25,834 nt of DNA from JAFDVL01 sp043736395 (GCA_043736395.1 JAYTCQ010000238.1:1-25834); one strand, 5' to 3'. Numbered from the stretch's first letter, positions 1-8,667 are shown. The notes: a model not told the origin generated them from the letters alone. Translations and numbers: made by a program.

Positions 1-2
1 GC

Positions 3-278
3 ACGATTTCGATCTCTACGATGATGTGCTGGAAGTCTGCGAAGGGCTCTGGAATTTCCAGCTATCTCGTTGATTTTAAATGTCACAACAACTCTAATAA
101 AATCGCCGCTGGCAAGCTTCAAATCATTACTATCACTGACAATGTGGTTGAAAATCGTTTTGCCACTATTAGACCTGGAACAGTCTCCTATCTCACCAAG
201 CCTTTGGTCCCCTGTGAAGTAACGAGGGTAGTGATGAATTTAGCTGAAGGAATGGTTCTCAAAAAATTTCTTGGCTGA
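3..278 (+). CDS. Partial 3' end of an unrecognised gene, possibly degenerate receiver-like
   Basis: The frame is open from the left edge and ends with TGA at 276-278; the true start lies outside the window, or at the ATG pair at 21-26 if the gene is intact and short. The last 55 residues have a receiver-like layout: a hydrophobic strand (LQIITITDN), then a short helix region, then SYLTKPLVPCEVTRVV, which resembles the conserved Lys-Pro end of response-regulator receiver domains. The usual Asp phosphorylation site and acidic pocket cannot be identified, and another frame is also open for the first 72 bases (ending QLSR). It could be a degraded receiver, a frameshifted gene or a chance reading frame. 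I assign no function. Confidence 0.3.
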   Translation, partial: TISISTMMCWKSAKGSGISSYLVDFKCHNNSNKIAAGKLQIITITDNVVENRFATIRPGTVSYLTKPLVPCEVTRVVMNLAEGMVLKKFLG

Positions 279-317
279 ACTTGTGGCAAGATTGCATTCA
301 GAAATTTACACTCAAGC

Positions 318-326
318 TGATATACT
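318..326 (+). promoter_or_regulatory. Possible extended -10 promoter of tsaC
   Basis: TG-A-TATACT fits an extended -10 element. No good -35 is visible. Transcription would start at about 333, only two or three bases before the tsaC ATG at 336, which implies a leaderless or nearly leaderless message; only a weak AGG lies before the ATG. Confidence 0.35.
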
Positions 327-335
327 TTTCAGGCA

Positions 336-1280
336 ATGCAAACGCTTTTAACTGACGATCCTCGTGTCGCTGCTCAATTTATTCGCAATGGTAAAATTGT
401 CGCTTTTCCGACTGAGACCGTATATGGATTGGGTGCAAATATTTTCGACGTTTCTGCAGTTATAAGCATTTTCACGGCTAAGGGAAGACCGGACGACAAC
501 CCATTAATTGCTCATATTTGTGAACTTAACGACCTTACGCGCTTGACTTCAAACATCACTGACTCTGCGGCTGATTTTATTAAAGCTTTCTTCCCTGGCC
601 CGCTCACAGTCATTCTGCCAAAACACACAAATGTCCCTCTGCAAGCGACTGCGGGCCTTAATACGATTGGGATCAGAATGCCTTCGCATCCTGTCGCCTT
701 AGATTTTATTCGCGCCTGTGATGTTCCCCTTGTAGCCCCCTCCGCAAATCTTTCCGGCAAGCCAAGTCCAACCACTTGGTCTACTGTTCTTGATGACCTT
801 GAGGGACGCATCCCCTGCATTCTAAAAGGCGAACCAACACAGGTTGGTCTTGAATCAACGGTGGTTGATTGCACAACCGAATCACCCGTTATTTTGCGCG
901 CTGGAGCAGTCACATTGGAACAACTACGTGAAATTAATCCTGCCACTTCCTTCTCCAATCGTGCATCTGGTGAACCTACGCGCAGCCCAGGAATGAAATA
1001 TAAACATTATGCTCCGCAGGCCAAAGTCATTGTCATTTCTTCGTCAGCTTCAATGCCTTTCGAATCAGATGCCGCTTTTATTGGCCTGCATCCAGTTGCT
1101 GCTAACAATTTCAAGCGCGTTTTTATAGCGAAAGACGTTTCCGAGTACTCACGCTTGGTTTTTCAGTTTTTTAGAGATTGCGACGCACAGGGAATTAAAA
1201 CAATTTATTGCGAAGCTGTTGAAGAGTCTGGTTTGGGCGTAGCTTTAATGGACAGGATCAGGCGAGCATCTTTTCGTTAA
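336..1280 (+). CDS. tsaC: L-threonylcarbamoyladenylate synthase (Sua5 type)
   Basis: Makes threonylcarbamoyl-AMP from threonine, bicarbonate and ATP, the first step of the t6A modification at position 37 of ANN-decoding tRNAs; cytoplasmic. The 314 residues match the two-domain Sua5 form rather than the short TsaC form. The YrdC-like domain fills about residues 8-195, with PTETVYGLGA (25-34), KGRPDDNPL (49-57), APSANLSGKPSPT (about 132-144) and GLESTVVDC. A linker with RSPGMKYKHYAP leads to the C-terminal Sua5 domain (about 230-314), ending GLGVALMDRIRRAS. The gene stands alone on the + strand and runs toward ctaB, with only nine bases between the two stop codons. The ATG at 336 is kept because the YrdC fold begins almost at once. 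Confidence 0.93.
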   Translation: MQTLLTDDPRVAAQFIRNGKIVAFPTETVYGLGANIFDVSAVISIFTAKGRPDDNPLIAHICELNDLTRLTSNITDSAADFIKAFFPGPLTVILPKHTNVPLQATAGLNTIGIRMPSHPVALDFIRACDVPLVAPSANLSGKPSPTTWSTVLDDLEGRIPCILKGEPTQVGLESTVVDCTTESPVILRAGAVTLEQLREINPATSFSNRASGEPTRSPGMKYKHYAPQAKVIVISSSASMPFESDAAFIGLHPVAANNFKRVFIAKDVSEYSRLVFQFFRDCDAQGIKTIYCEAVEESGLGVALMDRIRRASFR

Positions 1281-1289
1281 GTATCAAAC

Positions 1290-2192
1290 TTACTTACCAT
1301 TCAAAACCATCACAATATACAAAATCGGTAAATAAATAACTGACGCCTTTAGCAGCTTTCGAGCATCTATTTTTGTTTTCGTATGGGCGGAGTTAATGCT
1401 CATGTATAAGAATGCTGTGCCTAAAAAAATTGCTGTAAATAAGTAAATCAAGCCAGACATTCCCATAAAGAATGGCATCAGACTGACGGGCATCAAAATC
1501 GCGGCGTATCCAACAATTTGGAGCGAAGTTGATCTGAGATCAGGTTCTACCACCGGCAACATTTTGATTCCGGCTCGCGCGTAATCTTCGGCGTACATAA
1601 TGGCAATCGCGTGGAAATGCGGAAATTGCCAAAGAAACAAAATCGCAAACATGACACATCCACCCAGTGCGATTTCATTGCTCGCTGCTGCCCAGCCAAG
1701 TAATGGTGGCAAGGCTCCGGGAAATGCGCCAATGGCAGTGCAAAGAGTTGTACGCTGTTTCAGCGGCGTATAAACCAGCACATAACTTACCAGCGCTGCC
1801 AATCCCAACCAAGCCGTTAACGGATTCACCACAATAGCCAGATATGCCTCGCCAAGCAATGCAATGACAACTCCAAAAATCAACGAGGTATTTGCTGAAA
1901 GTCTTCCTGCGGGTAATGGCCTTTTTGCCGTTCGCCGCATGAGCTTATCAGAATCACGTTCAATGTATTGATTGAGCGTTGAAGTTCCACCTGAAAGTAA
2001 GGAAACACCTAGCGTAAAATGTAGAAATCCAACCCAGTTGATGCCGTTTTTGGAAGCCATACAATATGCAGCCAATGCCGACAGCACCACCATGAATGTG
2101 ATTCGCGGCTTCGTCAGTTCAACTAATGACGAAATCTTTTCGCTGATCGTATGCGTCGGATTTTTTATGATTGCTTCTGCTGGTACTGCCAT
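1290..2192 (-). CDS. ctaB: Heme O synthase (protoheme IX farnesyltransferase)
   Basis: Integral membrane prenyltransferase of the UbiA superfamily. It adds a farnesyl group to heme B to give heme O, which heme A synthase then converts to the heme A of the caa3 oxidase. The 300 residues carry the first Asp-rich prenyl-diphosphate site, NQYIERDSDKLMRRTAKRP (about 73-91), and the second conserved loop, HFHAIAIMYAEDYARAGIKM (about 191-210), between roughly eight or nine hydrophobic segments. It is the last gene of the respiratory operon, 18 bases after ctaF. No heme A synthase (ctaA/cox15) follows, so that gene must lie elsewhere. No convincing terminator is visible in the nine-base gap to the converging tsaC. 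Confidence 0.95.
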   Translation of the reverse strand: MAVPAEAIIKNPTHTISEKISSLVELTKPRITFMVVLSALAAYCMASKNGINWVGFLHFTLGVSLLSGGTSTLNQYIERDSDKLMRRTAKRPLPAGRLSANTSLIFGVVIALLGEAYLAIVVNPLTAWLGLAALVSYVLVYTPLKQRTTLCTAIGAFPGALPPLLGWAAASNEIALGGCVMFAILFLWQFPHFHAIAIMYAEDYARAGIKMLPVVEPDLRSTSLQIVGYAAILMPVSLMPFFMGMSGLIYLFTAIFLGTAFLYMSINSAHTKTKIDARKLLKASVIYLPILYIVMVLNGK

Positions 2193-2210
2193 ACTTCTAC
2201 CGCTTGATTT

Positions 2211-2714
2211 TTAATGCTTTCCTTCTTCTTTTTTAGGAGCGGCTTCTTGATGAGCTGCACCTTCTTTGCTTTCTTCTTTCTTGGTTTCGCCCGCTACGGC
2301 ATCTTCTTTTTTCTCAGTGTTATGTTCACCGCCGTGCTCGGTCGGAGTAATCGTTTTACCTGAATATAAAGGTTTATTGAAAGCTGGAGAATCATCACGC
2401 GTATTGATGTCCAACATCGTAAAGGTCAGAAATAATCCCAGGAAAATTAGACTGGAAAGAAACGCGATCATGTGGAATTTTTTGTCGAACTTTAAATGCA
2501 TAAAGTACAAACAAACCAACGACGCTTTGGTTGTAGCAATCGCCATGGCGATAATTATATTCGCAGAGCCAAGTTTAAGGTCTAACCAAACAGGAATGTA
2601 ATACGCTAGAACCGTAATAACTGTCAGAATCATTAAGCCAACCCAGATTCCCCAATATTGTGAAACTGGTGAAATATGATGTTCTGAAGCGTGAGCGTTG
2701 TGATGTTCACTCAT
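2211..2714 (-). CDS. ctaF: Cytochrome c oxidase subunit IV (CtaF-like), with charged C-terminal tail
   Basis: Small membrane subunit of the caa3 oxidase. A histidine-rich N-terminus (about 20 residues) is followed by three hydrophobic helices, with the family-typical TTKASLVCLYFMHLKFDKK between the second and third (about residues 61-79). The membrane part ends near residue 107. The last 50 or so residues are a Lys/Glu/Ala-rich hydrophilic tail (KKEDAVAGE, KKEESKEGAA, KKEEGKH) that is longer than the core family needs. The gene begins four bases after the ctaE stop. Subunit IV is not catalytic; roles in stability or assembly are assumed from the family. Confidence 0.88.
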   Translation of the reverse strand: MSEHHNAHASEHHISPVSQYWGIWVGLMILTVITVLAYYIPVWLDLKLGSANIIIAMAIATTKASLVCLYFMHLKFDKKFHMIAFLSSLIFLGLFLTFTMLDINTRDDSPAFNKPLYSGKTITPTEHGGEHNTEKKEDAVAGETKKEESKEGAAHQEAAPKKEEGKH

Positions 2715-2718
2715 AAAA

Positions 2719-3396
2719 TTAGCTTACCAAATAAAGTAATGGGAACAGATAAATCCAGATCAAGTCTACTAAATGCCAATAAAGCCCGACCATTTCGACT
2801 TGGGTATAATACGCGCTATTGTATTTATTATTCATAGCGCGAATTAAAATCCAGATCAACAATCCGATTCCGATAGTTACATGAATTCCGTGCAATCCGG
2901 TCATCATGAAATATAGTGAAAAATAACCTTCAATATGCGGAACGTATCCCTCTGCATACGAATAATAATTCCCTGGCAGTAATCCTTCGTGCCACTTGTG
3001 GCTATATTCAAAATACTTCACGACTAAAAACGTAAAAGCACACGCAATCGTAATCACGAGATTATAGATAATCCCGTTTTTATTGCTCGTCTGTGCGGCT
3101 CTTACCGCTAATGCCATCGTTAATGAACTGAAAATCAGGACTGCTGTATTGACTACACCCAAGGGCACATTCAGATGATGATGGCCTTCCTTAAAAGCAG
3201 CAGGATACATACTGAACAAGATTGCATACGCCACGAACAACCCGCCGAACATCAGAATTTCGGTTGCCAGAAATGTCCACATTCCGAGCTTCGCTGTGTC
3301 GTACTGTTGCTCGACATCGGTGAAGTGCGGGTGGAAGAACCACGGTTGCTCTTCGTGCGGGTGATCGTTTTTTAATTCATCAACTGCTTGTGCCAT
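2719..3396 (-). CDS. ctaE: Cytochrome c oxidase subunit III
   Basis: Membrane subunit of the caa3-type oxidase that stabilises subunit I and its proton uptake. In 225 residues it shows the subunit III pattern: an N-terminal helix with KLGMWTFLATEILMFGGLF, a central SSLTMALAVRAA segment, then EGYFSLYFMMTGLHGIHVTIG and the C-terminal YWHLVDLIWIYLFPLLYL. There are five to seven membrane helices, as in short bacterial subunit III proteins. Its start lies inside the end of ctaD (17-base overlap); a strong AAGGAG sits six bases before the ATG, inside ctaD coding sequence, which argues for coupled translation. Confidence 0.94.
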   Translation of the reverse strand: MAQAVDELKNDHPHEEQPWFFHPHFTDVEQQYDTAKLGMWTFLATEILMFGGLFVAYAILFSMYPAAFKEGHHHLNVPLGVVNTAVLIFSSLTMALAVRAAQTSNKNGIIYNLVITIACAFTFLVVKYFEYSHKWHEGLLPGNYYSYAEGYVPHIEGYFSLYFMMTGLHGIHVTIGIGLLIWILIRAMNNKYNSAYYTQVEMVGLYWHLVDLIWIYLFPLLYLVS

Positions 3397-5041
3397 GCAC
3401 TGCTCCTTCTACTCTGCCGGGTCTCTTCGGCGGAATCGGTGTACCGTAATCGTAGGGACCTACTGATGTATTCGGTTGTTTTTCAAAATTATGTAACGGT
3501 GGCGGCGAAGACGTTTGCCATTCTAACGTCAAACCACCCCATGGATTATCGGAAGCCAACGCACCTGATTTTAAGGAAGCCAGCAGGTATCCGGCACAGA
3601 TTAAAAATCCTACGGCGATCACCCATGAACCAACAGTTGAAACCTGATGCAAGGTTTGGAATTCCGGCAGGTAGTCGTAATAACGTCGCGGCATACCTTT
3701 TGAACCCATCACAAACTGTGTCAGGAAGGTGATGTTAAATCCGATAAAAATTAAGATACACGCCAATCTTGCTGGCGCTTCAGGATACATTCTGCCCGTC
3801 ATCTTGGGCCACCAGTAATGCAATCCACCAACGAATGCGATCACTGTTCCACCCATCATTACATAATGAAAATGCGCGACTACGAAGTAGGTGTCAGTTA
3901 AATGAACGTCAACTGAAAGCGCACCTAAAAATATTCCAGTCAATCCGCCAATGGTAAACAGGAACAAGAAAGACAACGCATACAACATTGGTGTTTCAAG
4001 CGAAATCGCTCCTTTGTACATTGTTGCCGTCCAGTTGAAAACTTTAATTCCCGATGGAATCGCTACTAAAAATGTCAGGAACGAAAAGACCATCGAAGCG
4101 AATTGTGATTGACCACTCACAAACATGTGATGTCCCCAAACGAGGAACCCGATAATGGCAATAGCCACCGAAGACATCGCAATCGCTTTGTATCCAAAAA
4201 TCGCTTTCTTACAGAATGTTGGAATGATTTCACTGATGATCGCCATTCCTGGCAGGATCATAATGTAAACCGCCGGATGCGAATAGAACCAGAAGAAATG
4301 CTGAAAGAGAACTGCGTCTCCGCCCTTGGCCGGATCGAAAATTCCAATGCCCCAAGCTCGCTCTATGATCAGCATCATCAAGGTAATAGCCAACACAGGG
4401 GTCGCTAATACCTGAATCAAACTGGTGGCATAAATTCCCCAGCAAAATAAAGGCATCCGGCTCCAGGTAACGCCTGGCGCGCGAAGTTTATGCGTAGTTG
4501 CGATGAAGTTCAGTCCCGTCAAAATTGACGAGAACCCCAGCACGAAGACTCCGAAAACCATCCAGATGACTTTGCCTTCTGAGCCGACACTATACGGTGT
4601 ATAAAATGTCCAGCCAGTATCAACTCCGCCCATAATGATCGAAGCGATGGCAATGATTGACCCAGCCACATAAATGTAAAAGCTAAAAAGATTCAGTCGT
4701 GGAAAGGCGACGTCTTTTGTTCCCAGCATCAACGGCAGCATAAAGTTTCCGAGTGCTGCCGGAATCGCTGGAATGATGAACATAAAGACCATGATCGCGC
4801 CGTGCAGCGTGAAGACCTGATTATACTGATGCGCCGTCAGTAATGTTTTGCCTGGAGAGAACAATTCCAGACGTACTAACAACGCCATCACGCCACCAAC
4901 AAAAAACATTGTTAGTACAGCTGCCAGATACATTAAACCAATTCGCTTATGATCTAGTGTGACCACCCACGACATGATTCCGGTGCCGCCTTCTTCATAA
5001 AAACTTTTATGCTTTGCATGTCCTTGATTATTGTCTGACAT
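3380..5041 (-). CDS. ctaD: Cytochrome c oxidase subunit I, caa3 type (A2 heme-copper family)
   Basis: Catalytic subunit that reduces O2 to water at the heme a3-CuB site and pumps protons. All metal ligands are visible in 553 residues: His80 (FTLHGAIMVF) for heme a, His255 of YSHPAV and the His304-His305 pair for CuB, and His390/His392 (VVAHFHYVMMGG) for heme a3 and heme a. YSHPAV at 253-258 in place of the GHPEV form places it in the A2 group, which lacks the helix-VI glutamate. The D-channel aspartate is present (Asp110, GTKDVAFPRLN). Twelve or more hydrophobic segments are seen. AAGGAG lies eight bases before the ATG, the clearest ribosome-binding site in the operon. coxB is 30 bases upstream. 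Confidence 0.97.
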   Translation of the reverse strand: MSDNNQGHAKHKSFYEEGGTGIMSWVVTLDHKRIGLMYLAAVLTMFFVGGVMALLVRLELFSPGKTLLTAHQYNQVFTLHGAIMVFMFIIPAIPAALGNFMLPLMLGTKDVAFPRLNLFSFYIYVAGSIIAIASIIMGGVDTGWTFYTPYSVGSEGKVIWMVFGVFVLGFSSILTGLNFIATTHKLRAPGVTWSRMPLFCWGIYATSLIQVLATPVLAITLMMLIIERAWGIGIFDPAKGGDAVLFQHFFWFYSHPAVYIMILPGMAIISEIIPTFCKKAIFGYKAIAMSSVAIAIIGFLVWGHHMFVSGQSQFASMVFSFLTFLVAIPSGIKVFNWTATMYKGAISLETPMLYALSFLFLFTIGGLTGIFLGALSVDVHLTDTYFVVAHFHYVMMGGTVIAFVGGLHYWWPKMTGRMYPEAPARLACILIFIGFNITFLTQFVMGSKGMPRRYYDYLPEFQTLHQVSTVGSWVIAVGFLICAGYLLASLKSGALASDNPWGGLTLEWQTSSPPPLHNFEKQPNTSVGPYDYGTPIPPKRPGRVEGAVHGTSS

Positions 5042-5071
5042 AATTATTACTCCTTCTGTGGACAGCGACTC

Positions 5072-6034
5072 TTATTTTAGAGTTTTCAGATACTCAATAA
5101 TTGCTTTAATTTCTTTTTCGTTTACTAAGCCCTGATATGGTGGCATTACTGGCGCATATCCTTCAGCTACTTTAGCTTGTGGATTTAAAATTGATTCGCG
5201 CACATAGTTTTCATCAACTGTAACTGTAGTTCCACCAACTAGCGGTTGGGGGCCACCCCAAATCCCTTTAAATGACGGACCTGCCATTTTACTTCCGTCT
5301 ACAGAATGGCAAGTGAGACAATTTTTCTTTTCGTAAACTTCTTTTCCGCTTTTTGCGCTTATATCAAACCCTTCTGGGCCATCCGTAATAAACTTATCTA
5401 TTTCATTCTGTGGCCAAACATAAACTTTCGCTAACATTCCAGAATGCCCATCGCCACAATATTCAGTACAAAAAACTTGATGTACACTTTTCACTGTGTC
5501 GGTTGGTGTAAACCAAATTGAAGTATAGCGTCCAGGCGGCAAATCGTGCTTTACACGAAAGTCAGGAATAAAAAAGCTATGAATCACGTCTTCAGAAGTC
5601 ATGATTAATTTAATAGTTTTTCCAAGAGGAACGTGTAATTCATTTAATTCTTTGAAACCATTTTTATGCTCAAACCGCCATCCCCATTTATACCCCGTCA
5701 CATAAACTTCATCCGCATCGGCAGGCGCCACTCCTAAGATCATAAAATCCCAGAATCCCCAGACGGCGATTACCAGACAGAGAATTAAGGGGATGATTGA
5801 CCAAGTCAATTCTAATCCCAAATGATGTGTAATGCGTGGAGTTGGTTTCGGCACTTCGCCCTGTTTCACGCGGTAATGCCACGCGAAATAAAAGCCCGGG
5901 CCAATTACCAGAACGAACAACACAACGCTTAACCAAAAGATAAAGCCATAGAGATTGTCCACGCTGCTGGAAACGGTCGAATTTGCCGCCGGTAAAAATG
6001 GCGACCACCACGATGATTGTAAAAAGATATTCAT
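5072..6034 (-). CDS. coxB: Cytochrome c oxidase subunit II with fused cytochrome c domain
   Basis: Accepts electrons and passes them to subunit I. Two membrane helices (about residues 28-52 and 73-98) precede the periplasmic cupredoxin domain with a complete CuA site: His152 and the CTEYCGDGHSGM block (Cys189, Glu191, Cys193, His197, Met200). A monoheme cytochrome c domain is fused at the end: CLTCH at 239-243 and a likely axial Met297 in APVMPPY. This fusion defines caa3 oxidases and gives ACIII a docking or electron-entry site without a separate soluble carrier. No cleavable signal peptide is obvious. It starts 11 bases after sco and precedes ctaD. Confidence 0.96.
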   Translation of the reverse strand: MNIFLQSSWWSPFLPAANSTVSSSVDNLYGFIFWLSVVLFVLVIGPGFYFAWHYRVKQGEVPKPTPRITHHLGLELTWSIIPLILCLVIAVWGFWDFMILGVAPADADEVYVTGYKWGWRFEHKNGFKELNELHVPLGKTIKLIMTSEDVIHSFFIPDFRVKHDLPPGRYTSIWFTPTDTVKSVHQVFCTEYCGDGHSGMLAKVYVWPQNEIDKFITDGPEGFDISAKSGKEVYEKKNCLTCHSVDGSKMAGPSFKGIWGGPQPLVGGTTVTVDENYVRESILNPQAKVAEGYAPVMPPYQGLVNEKEIKAIIEYLKTLK

Positions 6035-6045
6035 ATCAATTGCTC

Positions 6046-6966
6046 TTAAACTCGCGGATCAACCTTATCTTCGTCCCAGACATTTCGGTTTCCGCCCTGC
6101 CCTTTGAATTCACTGCGCCAGAACAAAAACAGCGCACCACCCAAGAGCAGCATTATAAAGACACCACCTATTTTCATCGCATTGGTGGCTGCCATCACAT
6201 AAGACCTGGAGCTGGGATCGTATTTATAACAGTACAACATAAAGCGATCACTGATCGTGCCGATTTTGCCTTGTGAAGCTTCGGCTAACGCTAATCGCAT
6301 ATCGCGCTGCGGGTAATCAATCCCATTCAAATATCGTGAAACTTTTCCTTCCGGCGTCAACACCATCGTCACGGAAGGATGGGCAAATTGCTTTTCTTCT
6401 TCGTTCCATTTGAAACGAAAGCCAACCTGATCGGCTAACTTTTTCGCATTGCCATCTTTGTCAACTAACACATGCCATCCGGCTTCTGTGCCGGGTCGGT
6501 TATATTCCTGCATTATCGAATTCTTTTTCGCTAATGCGAGAGCCGCATTTTCACGCGGGTCAAAGCTGACAGTTACAACTTCAATTTCCTGTCCTGGTTT
6601 GTAAGGAACTTCTTTGAGTGACCTGACTACTCCCTGTAAAACCATTCCACACAACATCGGACACGAGTAATAAACCAAATTCAGAACGACCGGACGACCT
6701 TTACCAAAATAATCTTTCAAGGCAACTGTCTGGCCTGATTCATCAGTGAAGGTCAGATTCGGATCAACCTGCGCTGCGAGCTGTTCATCCAATCCAACAT
6801 CTTTCAAATCTACTGGCATTTGATCTGACTTCAATGGAGTCTGCGCCTGTAGTTGAATGCTGAAACTTCCCAATAAAATTATCAAAGAAATCGTGAAGAC
6901 ATAAATCGAAGGCAGTACCAATTTGTATTTACTTCCTAGCGTGACGTTGTCTTCTTTTTTAATCAT
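6046..6966 (-). CDS. SCO1/SenC-type copper chaperone
   Basis: Membrane-anchored thioredoxin-fold protein that delivers copper to the CuA site of CoxB. The copper motif CPMLC is at residues 102-106 and the third ligand His196 is in QFAHPSVTMVL. An N-terminal hydrophobic segment (about 20-41, ending LQAQ) may be a signal peptide or anchor, and a second hydrophobic helix near the C-terminus (about 264-284) is followed by a charged tail. The extra C-terminal helix and the 306-residue length exceed classical Sco (about 200 residues) but fit the longer Sco-like proteins found beside ACIII and caa3 clusters. Its ATG overlaps the stop of the preceding small gene by one base (TAATG), so translation is probably coupled. 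Confidence 0.92.
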   Translation of the reverse strand: MIKKEDNVTLGSKYKLVLPSIYVFTISLIILLGSFSIQLQAQTPLKSDQMPVDLKDVGLDEQLAAQVDPNLTFTDESGQTVALKDYFGKGRPVVLNLVYYSCPMLCGMVLQGVVRSLKEVPYKPGQEIEVVTVSFDPRENAALALAKKNSIMQEYNRPGTEAGWHVLVDKDGNAKKLADQVGFRFKWNEEEKQFAHPSVTMVLTPEGKVSRYLNGIDYPQRDMRLALAEASQGKIGTISDRFMLYCYKYDPSSRSYVMAATNAMKIGGVFIMLLLGGALFLFWRSEFKGQGGNRNVWDEDKVDPRV

Positions 6967-7379
6967 TACTTATGCTCGGTTTTGGCAGCTTCCGGTTTTG
7001 CCGGAGGTTTCGCCTCAACTTTTGCAGCTTCAGGTTTAACTGCGACCGGAGCTGCTTCGTTTTTCGGTGCCGCGCCTTTAGCCTCTTCAACAATCAATTG
7101 GATGGCACGCTCAACCGGAATTCGAACAGTGCCTTTTTCTTTATCTACATATTGATATTCATTTAACTTACCATCTTCGCTTTTGCGGAGATTCTGCAAA
7201 TCAACATAATTTGCATTCGATTGTTGCTTGCGATTCTGTTCACCTTCGACAGTTGCCGTAAACATCCAGGATAAAAACGCTAGTGTCGCAACAATAAATA
7301 TACACGAAATTATCAATAAAAAAGCGATCAGGTTATTACGTGGTTCCTGATTTTCGTAATCAAAAAATTCTTCTGACAT
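6966..7379 (-). CDS. Small single-helix membrane protein of the ACIII-caa3 cluster
   Basis: I recognise no named family with certainty. The protein is 137 residues from the ATG at 7379, which has AGGTGG about nine bases upstream; an in-frame GTG at 7391 would add four residues but lacks such a site. One hydrophobic helix (about residues 17-40) follows a short acidic N-terminus. A conserved-looking stretch, YQYVDKEKGTVRIPVERAIQL (about 75-95), resembles the GxVRIPxxxAM pattern I associate with small proteins encoded beside cytochrome oxidase and ACIII genes. The last 40 residues are Ala/Lys/Pro/Glu-rich. Its place between actF and sco suggests an accessory subunit or assembly factor, comparable in position to the extra Act subunits of some ACIII complexes. 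Confidence 0.75.
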   Translation of the reverse strand: MSEEFFDYENQEPRNNLIAFLLIISCIFIVATLAFLSWMFTATVEGEQNRKQQSNANYVDLQNLRKSEDGKLNEYQYVDKEKGTVRIPVERAIQLIVEEAKGAAPKNEAAPVAVKPEAAKVEAKPPAKPEAAKTEHK

Positions 7380-7452
7380 ATTAACCGCCACCTAATGCAA
7401 TATTGTGTCTAAATGTTCAGTAAATCGTGTGAAAGGATTTACTGAAATAATC

Positions 7453-8655
7453 TTAAGCATTTTCGAATTCCAGCGACTCCTCAAGGAACGGGTCTCTCGA
7501 TGGAACAAGACTGTGCTGGCTTAAACGAACGACATAAAAGTAAAAGCAGGTTCCGCCAATGGCTACCATGCTGGCAATGTTCATCCAAAGACTTCCCCAC
7601 GCCACTGTGGCAGGATTATGCGTTGGCATGACTATCCAGAAATGATCCACCGCATGAATAAACAGCATCCAGCACGACATCACGGGAAGAATAACTGGAT
7701 GTCGTTTAGCGTAACGGGAAACCAAAGCTAAAAATGGAATAACGAAATGTCCAAAGAGCAATAACCAACTGATTCCGCGCCAATCACCGGCTTTACGAGC
7801 TACGAAAAATATTGTTTCTTCCGGCAAATTCGCATACCAGATTAGGAAATACTGACTAAAGGCGATGTAAGTCCAGAAGACGTTGAAGGCAAATAATAAT
7901 TTGCCCATATCGTGATAATGCTCAACAGTTATCACATCTGATAGCTGTCCATTTGAGCGAAGCCAAACACACAGCACAATCAGCAATGCCATAAAGGTAA
8001 TGCCGCCGCCAGCAAAATAATACACGCCCCACATGGTCGAATACCAATGTGGTTGAAGTGACATCAACCAATCAATCGCTGCAAATGAGGCTGTCAAAAT
8101 TAATAATGGAACCCCTGGCGCACTTAACTTTGCCGCTCTTCGTGTTTCCTGCGGGTCTCCATTTTGATCCTGTTTGATTGAATAGCTATAAAGCTTCCAA
8201 CTCAGGAAGCACCAGACCGCGATGTAAATCACGGCACGGATCATAAAAAATTTCTGATTTAAAAATCCGCTTTTTCCTTTTAAAAGTGGGTCATTTGCTA
8301 CTTCAGGATTCTCTAAATGAGTCCACTCATATAGCGAGTGCAAGCCAAATAAAATCGGAATAAACAAAATTGCCAGAATCCAGAAATTCGTCATCACGGT
8401 TTCTGCAATCCGCCTGACGACAACGCTCCATTCAGCCTGCGTTAACCTCTGGAGCATCACAAAAAATGTTGCGCCGATTGAAAGACTTGTCCAATACACA
8501 AAGCTAGTTAAGTAAGCCGAAAAGGCCTGATCTTTATTGGTCGCGAATGCAATAATCGTTCCAATCCAGCCTAAGGTAGCGAGTACCAGAAGTATCGTTT
8601 TTGCTTTGTTGGCGACTTCGCCTTTTAATTGAAATGAACTGTTTGTGTTTGCCAC
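7453..8655 (-). CDS. actF: ACIII subunit ActF (quinol:cytochrome c oxidoreductase membrane subunit)
   Basis: Polytopic membrane subunit of alternative complex III, distantly related to the NrfD-like ActC. The 400 residues contain about ten hydrophobic segments. Recognisable ActF stretches include LQRLTQAEWSVVVRRIAE (about 68-85) and FNVFWTYIAFSQYFLIWYANLPEE (about 257-280), then HFVIPFLALVSRYAKRHP. The start is a GTG at 8655, with AGGA only four bases upstream, so initiation may be modest. It follows actE by 12 bases. It is assigned by family resemblance and by its place as sixth gene of a complete act series. Confidence 0.9.
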   Translation of the reverse strand: MANTNSSFQLKGEVANKAKTILLVLATLGWIGTIIAFATNKDQAFSAYLTSFVYWTSLSIGATFFVMLQRLTQAEWSVVVRRIAETVMTNFWILAILFIPILFGLHSLYEWTHLENPEVANDPLLKGKSGFLNQKFFMIRAVIYIAVWCFLSWKLYSYSIKQDQNGDPQETRRAAKLSAPGVPLLILTASFAAIDWLMSLQPHWYSTMWGVYYFAGGGITFMALLIVLCVWLRSNGQLSDVITVEHYHDMGKLLFAFNVFWTYIAFSQYFLIWYANLPEETIFFVARKAGDWRGISWLLLFGHFVIPFLALVSRYAKRHPVILPVMSCWMLFIHAVDHFWIVMPTHNPATVAWGSLWMNIASMVAIGGTCFYFYVVRLSQHSLVPSRDPFLEESLEFENA

Positions 8656-8667
8656 AAGGTCCTCACT

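Noticed and set aside
512..958. 148-codon frame on the - strand inside tsaC
   Set aside because: It is antisense to a well-supported gene with clear family motifs and shows no recognisable protein of its own.
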